Assembly (NCBI GenBank): GCA_009617715.1
Contig: VTFK01000140.1
Span: 930,001 to 994,000 of the forward strand
DNA from: Plectrocnemia conspersa
Lineage: Eukaryota > Arthropoda > Insecta > Trichoptera > Polycentropodidae
Direction of reading: 5' to 3'
Length of the DNA: 64,000 nucleotides
Every line of letters starts with the position of its first letter. Position 1 is the first letter of the stretch. Below are positions 24,751 through 36,900 of this stretch, piece by piece. A program made the translations under genes and the position numbers. A model generated the notes under the pieces. The model searched no databases, was not told the origin of the DNA, and worked only from the letters and a program-made list of their open reading frames with translations.

Positions 24751-25800
24751 TGGCGGCCACCTAAATAAGACACTTTTAAAGTTTTGTCAGAATGCGATGT
24801 AAAGTGCAAATTTTACATAAAATTATTAAAACTTTTCAATTTTTTATCTATATAATCTACATAATCGTGCATAATACTATGTTGTAATAAATATTTTCAA
24901 TTTAAAATTGATAGTCAAATTAAAAAAAAAACCAAAATATTTTTAGGGTGACCTTTTGTCCTTCTAATAGCCCTACACCGATTAATTGCTGGTATTTGCG
25001 GCAGGAATCAGTTCCCGCTCGTTTTTTATAATTGAATTTATTTCTTTTAAATTTGTGACAAATTAATTTTTAATTTTGTGTTTTATATGTCTCCATAACT
25101 GTTCAATGGGGTTTAGATCAGGGCTGCATGATTGCTATTCCAAAACATCCATAATATTGTCTGTGAACTATTTTTTTGCCCTACGTGAAATAAGTTTCGG
25201 TTCATTTTCCTGTCGATAAGCAGGACAATGACTCGAAATCTTCAGCATAAGGTAACATTACGGGTTCCATGATATTAACATATACTTCCCGGTTCATATT
25301 CCCTTAATTTAAATGGATAGGACCGAGCCCATGCCATAATGCTTCCACCAGCTCCTTTAATTGATTTTATGGTATTTCTGGGGTTGAACTCTTCGTTTAC
25401 ATATCTTCTAACATATTGCCTTCCATCAGAGCCAATTCTATTGAACTTAGATTCATCACTAAACAAAACATTTTTCTAACCTAATATTGTCCAGTTTAAA
25501 TGATTTTTAGCAAAATTAACGCGTAATATGAAAATGTTTTTTTTCACTAATGGTTTACGTCGAGCAATGGCGCCGTATAATCCTGCTTCACACAGCCTTC
25601 TACGCACTATTCTAAAACTTATGTCACTTTCGTTTAATCGATTTATTTCTTTTGTAATGTCTACAGCAGTTTTTAATGATTTTTTTTGGAAATTCTAATT
25701 ATTTTTCGATCCACACGTGTCGATAAAATATTTATATTTATATATAATATCAACAGGAATGTCATTTACGGGCATTTGACTCACCACCCTTCATCCAATA
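24751..25800 (-). mobile_element. Tc1/mariner element remnant, copy 2 (fuller)
   Basis: The right end is probably at 24751, where CAGTGGCGGCCACCTAAATA follows TA, like a Tc1-type terminus. On the minus strand the transposase can be followed with frameshifts: the N-terminal HTH side near 25780-25560; FSDESKFNRIGSDGRQYVRR at 25466-25400; MLPYAEDFESLSC near 25260; and a C-terminal block with SPDLNPIEQLW near 25120-25090, holding the catalytic Glu region. Stops and frame changes make it non-functional. Copy 1 lacks everything beyond the middle. Confidence 0.8.
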
Positions 25801-27971
25801 AATTTAGCCAGAAAAATGCATGTCATTTTAGTAAATACTATGAATCTAATGAAATATAAATATTAAAAAAGAAATCACTGACTGGCCAACGTTCCTGATT
25901 CTAAACCGTTTCTGATTCTAGCTCGGGTTATCCAAAAAATATTTTTTAAAACGTGTTTTTTCGATGTAACTATTTCGGAATACATTTTTACCATTAAATA
26001 CACAATACATTTTTTTAACACGTCATGGCCAAAAATATTTGTGTTTAGATCCAAGCGTTACAATTGTTAACATTATTGACAGATCGAAGTTGAGAAAACG
26101 AGTATTTTGTAGTAATACTTGTTATTCAAATTTGTTAACATAAAGAAATGTCTTGGAATGCAAACGACGTATTAAAGCTGGTCGAAGTATTGAAGAAATA
26201 CGAAATAGTATGGAAATGGAAAAAATACCTCGAGAGAGATTTTTACAAAATTATAGACGTAGTAACCGAGATATCCAGCTTAGTGAACAGAACCAATCAA
26301 GAGGTGCTACACCAAGTTGAAATATTGTGGAAGCGTCTTTTGCAGGAATATGTCGCTTACAGAAATAAAGACAATGATACGAATTACGTCCAGTGGAAAT
26401 ACAGAAACGATTTTATGTTTATATTCAGAGATATTAACGATGCCTTACAGGTGAATAATCTATTTAAAAATATATGTAATATTAAGAACAAATATATAAC
26501 CATGGTTTAAATAGGTCTGGAGAAAATTACACTTAGAAATGTTAAAGTTTCCATCACTTTTTGATGAAAATTTTAAGGACGTTAAATCTAGAACTAAAAT
26601 ATTCACAACAATTGTAAACGAAGGAAAATATAAAACGTGAGCATTTTATTTATTTTTTAATTAAAAAATATGACTAATAAGATATAATATTATTACACTT
26701 TGCAGAAAATATGCTGGAGCTCTTAAACAAAATCAGCTCATTGCTTTGGTTACTCTTTTTAAATACTCAGATTGTAAACAACCGTTTCCTAAACTTGAAA
26801 ATTTTGATATCAAGAAATTTCCGAAAGTATTTCACACTCCAAATGAGCCCCGTTTTCAATTGGTAAGAGTTACATTGTATAGCTTAATAAACAATATTGA
26901 TTTCTTTTTAAAAACTTTCAGCCAACGTTCTATTTAAAACTTTGGGATCTGACTGAAGAATGCAAAAGGAAAAAACCAATTTCATCTTTAGTAAACTGTG
27001 AAGTTGTTGATTACGATCCCGAAATACATCCGGATTTGAGTTCTCTTGAAATAAACGGCTTATTATCAAACATTCCAATAGTCGATAATAAAAGTATTTT
27101 ATCACTTGTATAAATTTATATTGCTTTTACGTTAAATATATGTGTATAAAATATTTTTTAGGAGACATATACGATAATGAAAATATTTTCCAACTATTAT
27201 TCTTATATCTATCTTTTCATGGTGTCAATAACAATATATATAACTTTTTGGACGATAGTATAGAAGTGCAAAATATATGGAAAACAGTGGTCGAGTCATT
27301 TGAAAATGCCGGATATCCTTTCAAAACTAAAGAATTGATAACTTTTTGGAAATACATACTTGATCGTGCAAGAAAAAATGCAGAAAAATACAGACAGTAT
27401 TTTATATTTTAATATAATAATAATCACATCTAATGTAAATCAAATTATTATAACTATTTTATATTTTCAGAGATCCGGATGGATGTGCATTGTCTAATCT
27501 AGATTTAGAAATTAATTATGTCTTTCCTGAATCTAAGACTGAAAACGTAAGGAACATATCGGTATATCATCCTAATAATTGTGGTTTTATGTAATTTAAA
27601 GTTTTATACATATAACATAAACATATTTTTTAGAGAGGCGAATCCATTTGTATCGACAGTATTAATTATAAAGCATCGACGAGCTCTGAAACAAATGTTG
27701 TAGCTAAATGTTCGAAAGAAGAGACTATCACTTCCGATCCTAACGAAATGCTAAATAGAATAAGCAAAAAAAGCACAAGAACTGATAAATGCGTCATAGA
27801 TTTAACCGATATTGATAAACCTGAAGAAGAATCTCTAGTGATTGAGGATTCATCTGATGATGATTGTAAAATATCAATTAACTGGAATAATTAAATATAT
27901 TTTTATTATAATTGGTTTTTTTTTTAGAGAAATGTATACTGGATGAGAAAATTGTACTTTCTTTTTTATTC
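25281..27971. repeat. Tandem segmental duplication, unit 2
   Basis: Partner of 21672-24361. Upstream of 25281 this unit continues into the rest of the Tc1 element, while unit 1 does not, so this side looks ancestral at the left edge. The right edge diverges after CTTTCTTTTTTATTC in both units. Confidence 0.92.
26148..27894 (+). CDS. Unnamed trihelix-like/SIM protein, copy 2
   Basis: All seven exons are kept at +3609: 26148-26450, 26515-26636, 26706-26862, 26922-27093, 27162-27396, 27471-27546 and 27634-27894. All splice sites and the stop are intact. Differences from copy 1 are few: near the exon 4 end, LLSDIPIVDHK in copy 1 is LLSNIPIVDNK here, and several changes are silent. Both copies keep the two SIM-type motifs. 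That both frames are open with intact introns argues for a DNA-level duplication and either recent origin or selection. It could also be a false duplication from the assembly. Confidence 0.82.
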
Positions 27972-30848
27972 TTCACGAAGATTGTTTTAAGATTGTTTAT
28001 CTAATTAAATCAATTTATTCGGCATTAAATCGGAAGCAATGATAATGTATATGTATTATAAAAGGAAAAACTCACTTTTCGGCCTCGGAGCCCGTCGCCA
28101 GGAATTTAAAATTTGAAGATTTGATTACGAAGATTGTTTTATGATTGTTTATCTAGTTTAATCAACGTATTCTTCTAATCCTCAGCACATTATGTATATA
28201 TTTAATTTTCATAGTTATAACACACCTAGTTAATTAGCAATCCTTTTATTTATAATCAGTCAAATTGAACAACACACATGGCTAATTAATGAAAAATTAT
28301 TGTCGCATAGCAAAATTTTATTTATAAATAATAATTATTTAAAGCAGTTGTTACGTTGATGTCGGCCATCTTATTTTATATTTGAATTTTTGTTTTTCAT
28401 TGGTCGAAACAACGGAATGCATTACAGGTGGCTCGAAAAATCAGAGCAAATTCAATTTTTATTTTTAATATTACAATTAAATATATATCCTATGTTTACG
28501 TGTATTATTATACACCGTTCATACAAAACGATACGATTTACAAAGTAGAGAATTAAACGGAGAATGTTTCATTTTAAGTTATGCACGTCCGGAAGCGGAA
28601 GCGAAGACTTAGAACAATTATATATAAGAATATAGTTTAATTATTTGCAGGAACGTCATTACAGCTTTTCCAGGGGGTGGGTTATTGGCCAGTCAGTGGT
28701 CGTCAAAAGACAATTGGCCACTCCCCCCTACTCAAATGACATCCCTATTTATTTGAAAACGGTATGTAAGTAGAATCAGCAAGTGAAGGACAAAATAAAT
28801 TCACTTCTCTATAGGTTACAAATATTTCATTTTTGCCATTATTGTGGTAGAAGTTGAAATTACATAGTTCATATGCTCTTGTTCTTAGCTCTGTTGGTTT
28901 GCGTTGTATATTAATTAAATCCATAAACCTTTACTCATAGTCACATATCGTCACAAAACCTTTGAATAATTATATCATATTTTTAACAACCTTCCCTATC
29001 CATTAAAAAACCTTGTGTGAGCGTTCCAGTCTGAGGCTGGCTGAGTCCGAGAGAAATAGTAGTACATTTTCAAAATAATTTGTGTTTCATATTGCTATTG
29101 AGTATGAGCTCAAATGAAGAACAACTCCTTCTGTTGTTAGCTTTGCAATACAGAAAGAAAAAAAATACGATGTTGGGTGTATGAAATCAATAAGAAAAGA
29201 AAACAATTGGATTAATACCACCGATTATGTATCGAACTGGAATCACATGAAGATAGATTTTTAAAGTATTTAAGTATGAATAATTTAGTTTCGTCACTCA
29301 TTTTTAGGCGGTCACTAGAAAAATCTGTAATTTTGTACTACTAGATCGCTTGTCACCGTGACAGAGTCTGGCAGAATTCGGTAGACCCGTGTTCTGTCTG
29401 ACAGAGTTGATACAACATTGCATCATTCAGCCTGACCGCATCGGTCAGATATTTTTCTTTACTGTCTTCATAGAAATTAATATAAATTTTGATAATATAA
29501 TTTTAACATGCTATTTTACTGATTTTGTCTCGTTGAAATGCCTTTTATTTTTTGCCAAATGAATTTTTGAATTTGTGACCATAACAACCCATGATTTGCT
29601 CACCACTGCTTTAGTGCATGTTTGCATGCGTTATTTTATGCTACAGTTGAACTTTCGTGTTGCATGCCTGAGTCGTAATGCTATCTGTTGTAAAGTTTTC
29701 TTTATGTATTTTTAATAAAAACAATAATTAAAGAAATAAGCATAATTTATTTACACATTAGAGTATATTACAATAAACATAAATGCTATTATTTATTACA
29801 TTGAAACTAATATCTGGACTAGAATACAGCAAGAGAACAATGATATGAAAATTATGAGATTGGTTACATGTAAACATGATATAAAAATATTGGTTATAAA
29901 TATATATATATCAATATATACATATTTTTCTATTAAATCAATTCATTATACAGTTTTGCTTTTGATTGTATATAAATAAAAAATTATCACAAAAAAGTAG
30001 ATTCAATCTAAGTAATACATTATAATCGTTAAAAAATCATATAAAAGTGCATTTAAGTCAGTTAATCATCATTAACATATAAATTGTTAAATTAAAAAGT
30101 AAAATGAATTTGGTATGGATTTTTGTAAAAAAATATTATAGACTAAAAAAAATTATACATAGGTATTTAATAAATTCATATATGGTGTATATATTTATAT
30201 AATTATAATAGCGTGATAAAAGTTCTCGCTTATTACTTTAATATAAATTTTTTGAAAGTATATAGCGAAAGTATCTCGTTAAAAATAAAGTATTCGGTTC
30301 GTCTAATGTTATATATTAAATATAGGTAAATACAATAGTTATTTGATTAAATAATTTTCGTTATTCGCACAGATCGATCTAAAAATCTCTTTGTAAGCGA
30401 CGGACGCTCGGTACATCCTCAAAAATTAACGACAGATTACTTTTTATAATTTGCAATACAAATAAAATTGCAATAACTACCATCACTAAGCCTTGTCAAG
30501 AGTAACAAAATACAATAAAAAAAAAAAAAAAAAAAACAGCAACAACGAAATGTATAAATAATCTGTAAATACATTTTGGCATTTCCTAAAAAATCAGTAA
30601 GAAGCTGTTGCTCGTCACTGACGTTCCTAAACTGAGCTAGTAAATACAAATTTTAAATGTGTCTTTTTCGTTATTAGCAAACAATTTGTCTGTCTCTTTG
30701 AGCTGATTTAAAATATGATTATATAATTTAAAAAAAATATTAGAAATATATTTTTATAGTATATCAAAATACGTTTCTAGCTGGATCATCTCAATCACTA
30801 AAAATATAACAGCCTTTAGATAATAAATCATTTTGTGGGTTTGCTGCT
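27972..30848. other. Intergenic region and probable MICAL 3' UTR
   Basis: Direct repeats of ACGAAGATTGTTTTA(A/T)GATTG lie at about 27974 and 28125. Fragments of dispersed repeats are near 28660-28750 (GGCCAGTCAGTGGTCG; AATGACATCCCTATTT). A PIF/Harbinger fragment is at 29104-29300. A 20-bp poly(A) tract starts near 30517. The MICAL 3' UTR must extend left from 30849, but its end cannot be fixed. Confidence 0.5.
29104..29300 (+). pseudogene. PIF/Harbinger transposase N-terminal fragment
   Basis: Reads MSSNEEQLLLLLALQYRKKK from 29104. After a frame change it continues with GCMKSIRKEN and a segment ending in FLKYLSMNNLVSSLI. PIF/Harbinger transposases start with an Ala/Leu stretch, an Arg/Lys run, 'W.H.i...R...G.y..l..eL...' and '..FF.yfRMs...f..LL..'. 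The match is partial and contains stops. Confidence 0.5.
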
Positions 30849-33800
30849 TTATTTTGTGTTACTGCAAGCTTCTTTCAACAATCCAAACTCTTCCAACATA
30901 TCGTCCTCTGAATTACGTGAATAATATCTGAAAATGTAAAAATAGAATATATTTTTTATTTTAATGAAGTATATTTCAATAAAACAAACAAACCTTTGAG
31001 TTATTTGATTCAGATTGTTGGCTAAACATTGCCTCTTGACAAATATGTCCATCATGTCTTTATTTATTTTTGCTCGCTCTGAAAACATAAATATGAATGA
31101 AAATATTTAGATAATCAAAACAGATTCCTTAAAAAAACCTTGTTAGTTGAACTACAAGATGGATGAATGAATGAACGTTTATATATAAATATATTATTTC
31201 GGGTGCTGTATTTTAAGTGTTATAAGCACACAGTGCACTAATTGGCTTATGCGTGAATGCAGTTAATATTGAAAGTTAAATTCAGAGGTTAAGGAATATA
31301 GTTACCAATTTTCTTTGATGATAATGTCCCATACACGAAAAAAACTGATACATTTAGATTTGCAATGAAATCTGTACTATAATTTCATATTTTGTGTCTC
31401 ATTAAAAACACTAGCAATATGATTTGTTTACAAAACGTTAAGCTGCGAATTAATTTTTACATAACCTTACAACAAATGGCTTCAAAATCGAGCAACACTT
31501 CGATGAAATCGATTTAAAAAACGATGCCAATTGCAGCATGTTTATTTTACTTTAATTATTTATATTGCCAAGATAGTGACGAAGAAGCTACTAGTAATCC
31601 AATTAAAATATTAAATTCTTTCTTAAATAACATAAAATTAACCTAATAGCCATGTTTTCTTTATTACATATGCAAAAAATTATTTAAGGAACAGTAAAGA
31701 GCATCGCAAATCTAAACATATCGTCTCAACACGTTGATAATTGTACTACTACAATAACATGAAATTTTTCATACTTGACTGAAGCGGCTTCGACAAGTTC
31801 AAACGCAGCTCGAAATACTGCTCTTCGAGACGCAGGTCCTCGAGCAGAAACGTTTCGACCTCGTACTGAAATTGCAACTTTCGCACGCACCGCTTCAGCG
31901 TCATCAGTTGCTCCATCACCGCTTTGTTCTTGTGCGAGTGTCGCTTAATCGCCGACGCTTTCGCTATTTCATATTGCATCCGCATTTCGTGCTCTTTCGC
32001 TTCCAGCACTTTTAAGTTATTCTCGGTCTTATTGATCTTTACGTTTCTGATGAGAAAAAGACGACACATACGTCATATATTAGTACGACGACGATGCGAT
32101 ATTGATACAGATATAACCGTAAATAAAACCACATAATTTAAAAAATACTATACCACCACCTCATAAGACTGCCCCATAAAATAAAATATGACGTTTAATA
32201 CTAGCATTTACCATGATATATGTGGTTGTAAGTATGATAGATAGCAAAAAGTTATTATTAATATTATGCATGCTGTGTCTCCATTGTGCCAATTTATAAG
32301 TGAGAAGATAGATTGCGAGAGTATGTAATTAATATATGTGACATGATATTGATGATAAAATGATGCTATACCTTTCGAATGCAAGAAGACAGGAACTTTT
32401 GTGCTGCTCCGCTGATGAATCTATGTTTTCTGATTCTCCTGAAATTATATTAGATGATTAATTTTAATTGAATTATGTTGCAACTATGAATTTCAATACC
32501 GATAGTACCGATACTGGTAATACCGGTATTGGGAGAAAAATTATTTTCGGTATTACTGGTATTACAAAATAAAATACCGATAGTACCGAAAATATTATTT
32601 TATTTTATTTTTAAATTCATACAACTTATTTGTTGAATATGACCATATTGCTTGAAATAAAAAGTGCAGAATAAAATGGATAATTCGGTGCAAATTTTTT
32701 GAATTTAATTTTACATGTTCTATATTTTAGTATTATATGTGCGATGTGTCAACATAAAAGGAATACATTTACTTTATCTCAGGCAAATCTAACAGTATCA
32801 GTAATTCTGTTATGTAACAAAGAAATGACCGCGCCCCTTTTATATGATAGGGATGGCTGGCGAAGTAATAATAAAAGCAGGTATTGCATACATGAAATTC
32901 TTTCTACTATTTGTAGATTTTTATCACTATTCAGACGTATTTTTACAATGTTAGCAATAAATAAGTTTCAATAATTAAAGTTTAATAAAAGGGTATTTAA
33001 AAAAATTACCCGTTAATTTGACAGGTGTCATTAAAAATGGGTATATAGGGACCAGATTTTCAAAAATAAAGTCGTAAAAAAAAATATATTGTCTCATACA
33101 AATCAAATCAGAATATACATAAATCAGAAACCCATAAATTTGATAAGTTTCATAAATCTAGTACTAAATCAAACTTGATACATATTTTATTTTTTGAAGT
33201 AAATAAATATGATGAATATATTATTTTTTTATTGCTGTAACAACTAAATATTATTGCTTTATATTACCTCACATCATTCATAATAAATCTAATTTAGGTA
33301 TGAAAAGTTTTTCAGTACAAATTCAACTAGATTCTTTAAATTTTTTAATACCTGAAAATTGACCAATATTCGTTGGGAGCGGAGGTATCGGCGGCGGTAC
33401 GGTATCATCATCGGACTGAATGTTGGACATGTGTGTAGATTCATCCAAATTGCTATGATCCTGCAATTGTAAATCAAAATTAATTCAATACGACACACAA
33501 AGTGACAATTAAAAGAAGAACACAAGCACGCAACGTCATCAAAGAGCTAACTGTAAGATCCAACGACATGTTAATTGACATTATGGTGTAGAATTGTAGA
33601 AAATATTCTCTTTTTGTAAAAGTAATGTCAGAAAACTTGTCATCGTAAGTTATTCGTACTTACTTACACTGACATTATATTGAAAAGCGATTTTTATTGA
33701 AGAAAATAAGCTAGAATAGATTTATTACCATCGAATCATAAACAACTTTAGCTTGCTATTTGACAATAAGGTAACTCAATAAGCACACAAAAAAAATAAA

Positions 33801-33973
33801 AAAAAAACACAAATAAGCAGAATATATAAAAAGGTTCTGATCCCAATACAGCTATAAAAGATCGATACATGATAGAATCAAACACGAAAACATGCTTAGC
33901 GAATATATAAATACATTATATATTAAATAATGATCCTTACTGGTCCTTCCGAATAATCCAAGTTATTGCAGGA
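30849..33973 (-). CDS. Mical: MICAL C-terminal exons: Pro-rich linker and diverged bMERB domain
   Basis: 33973-33941 is a 33-nt micro-exon ([11 protein letters not shown]). 33460-33352 encodes [19 protein letters not shown] and [13 protein letters not shown]. 32438-32372 encodes [19 protein letters not shown]. 32046-31775 encodes long helices ([20 protein letters not shown] ... [18 protein letters not shown]). 31078-30994 encodes [19 protein letters not shown]. 30927-30849 ends [11 protein letters not shown] and stop. The LEEQ...L...L.KP block and the following '..I..RQ.L...L' helix correspond to the bMERB Rab-binding domain, but several usual residues differ, so it is diverged. All phases match. 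Confidence 0.85.
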
Positions 33974-36900
33974 CTGCGGAAAAAAAATCCTAATTAGAAT
34001 AATTTGGAACGAATGCAATCGTAATTCTGTTCTGTTCTATAGTATGTGATCTCTCGGAAAAATTTATACAATATCTTACCGCAACACTTTACATTATACA
34101 TACTATTCATAAACAATCATAAGAACATATTTTTTCTACCACCAAGACATAATATTATCTATGATATATTATATTAATTTAGGTGACCGGATTATTGCGC
34201 AAACGTAAATTCCACACAGCGTAAATTCTGAACATAGATGATTGTTTAACTATCAAATATATTTTACTCTCACATAATTTCAGCTGCTTTTATTATTTTC
34301 TCTATTTTTAAATGAAAATTTGTAAGTGTACCAATGTAAATTACTAATATTATTGTAAAATATTTTTAAAACATGATATTTTTTAATTACAGACATTATT
34401 TTTTTTATATATATATTGACTTATATGTGGTCGGAATTTTTGTTTGAAATTTTCACTGTGCGCAATTTTTGTTTGTGCGATAATAACTGAACCATAAATT
34501 TAGATATGTTATATATAATTAAAATATTTTATCTTTGTAGCATATAAAGTATTAGATGGAATAAATCAATAAAATCAATAAACATTTTCAAAACCTTCCA
34601 CACAAAGGATCGGTGTTTTTAATAACATATTATCATAATCCACTGTAATACAATATGGTTTATAGCTTGTAAATGACAAATAATCGTATATATTGTATAT
34701 GAACTCAAAAAAAATGTAATAAAACAAAACCATACATAAATATATAGTTTTTTGTCAAACCATGTGAGCAATGATCACCGTACCAACAACATAAATATAC
34801 AGCTTTTTGTTAAACCCATTAGAATTTTTTTTTTTTTTATTGACTGACATAATTTCGCTATAGTTGTAAGAATATACGTATAACAAATTTTATAAAATAT
34901 AAGTAACAGAATCTATTTATAATTTTAATTTAAAAAATGAGCCCTGAATGACCCACAATTATTATTATAATTATTCTTATTCTTTTTTATTGCTAAAAAA
35001 TTATATTATGTTATTCAACTTTATGACTAGAAAACTAAAAAAAAATTAAACATATTTATAATTTATAATTACTATGTAAAATATTTAAAAAAATGAATGA
35101 CACATAAGTCCGTCAACGGCCTGTAATGTATTGAGACTTTCTGAGATCTGCAATGGCTCGTTATAGTTACAGAAACGTTGAAATTGTATATTTTTTACAT
35201 CCCTATATTTTAAAATCTGTTAATATCAAATTAAAAGTGTATCAAATCACTTACTTTAGATTTATATTTATCCTTGGGCAGGCGATTCTTCTTGTCCATG
35301 TGTCCGGCAGAGTCCCGCCTCTTGAAAAAGTCAGAAACAGTCTTTATGATGCTCTTCCTCCGTTCCCCGTCCCTGTTTTTCCCCTTCTTAACGTGCTCGG
35401 CGCTATAAGGACTGTAGTCGTTGGTGTATAGGTTTCCAGAAGACTTGGACTGAGCGTTGAATATGTCATTATGAGGCACGTCGCTTTTGCGTAAAAATTT
35501 CACATCTTGAACTAGCTTCCCTGAGCAATCGTCGAGTGACAATTGTCTGAATCCCGGTACGATTCCCACGTGGTGCGCGAACGGAGATATATCATGATAG
35601 TTCATGTCTTTAGAGTTGTATTTGGTGTGCTTCTTCTCAGACAGCTTCCCTTCGACTTCGTTGTTATTGAGCGCGTTCGGTGAAACTTCAACGTTCTCCC
35701 GATACAACGCTTGAGGTAAATCGGGCAATGAAAACGCTTCCGAGTTGCTCGGATACTTGAGTTTCGAATTTCGACTCGGCTGATTGTTTAAGCGTTCGTC
35801 TTCCACACCTTTGTCTTTCAGTAGCGTCAACTTTACCTCTGAAATATAACTGCCGTATTTATTAACAAGCGGTTTGATACATTCTGAAACGACGACTTTA
35901 TCTTCCAATTTTTTTACGTCCAGCATTCCGGTATTTAAAGGAGTACTCTTTTTACCGAAGCATTCGGGACTAATCGAAGTACGCGAACGTCTATTCAACC
36001 GCTTCTCCGAAGTCAAAGAAGTCTTAGACATCTTATCCATGACCATTTGGTGTATCACGTCCTTTTGTTTAACCTTTTCTTTGGTGATCTCCTCCAACTT
36101 TCTATTAGTTTTCGGCGAATTGCATGACTTTTTAGATATTAGAGGATCTATTACAGGCAAAGTGACGTTTAAATTGACATCATTATTTAAATTTTTTAAA
36201 TTCGAGTTCTTATCACTTTGCATGATCGGCGGTTCTTTATGGATTGAAGTTGTAACGACGATGTCGACCTTTTCTTTCTTCGGCGTTGACTTCTCTTCTT
36301 TTTTCTCTAATCTTTGATTAAAACTGAAATTGTTGTTCTTTGGTATTATAATATTTTCTAGATTCGTTGTAATTTTAACGTCTTCTTTTACTATAGGGAC
36401 TTCTACGTCTTTCACCTCTTTGACCGGCAGTACGATCACGGCTTCGGTTTCATTCAGAACATTTTCCTTGAGCTTTGTCTCTGTACTGCTTTTATATACG
36501 TTATCTATTTTGGGCTCGATGACTTCCAAGTCTTTTAAATAAGTGTCATTTTTAAGTATATAAGCGCCTTGTTCTATAAAATCCATCGATCTATCGTTGA
36601 CCGGAGAATCGCAATGACGGTTGACCGCCTCGACGACCGGCGATTCGGCCAAATAACTGATAAAGCCCACGTTTATATCGACGAACTCGACAAAACCTCT
36701 ATTCGTCGCCAGTTCTCTGTTCTTCGATGTCGTCAAATTTTCAATGAGACTCTCCTCGGAACCCGAATCCATGAAATCTATATCGGAGTGATCGTAAGCT
36801 AATAGGTTACGTGCATTTTCAGGCTTTTTATCATCTTTGCCGCACACGTGAGCGCTAGGTTCTAAATCGCCGCTCAGTAGCAATTCCCATGAGCTATTTT

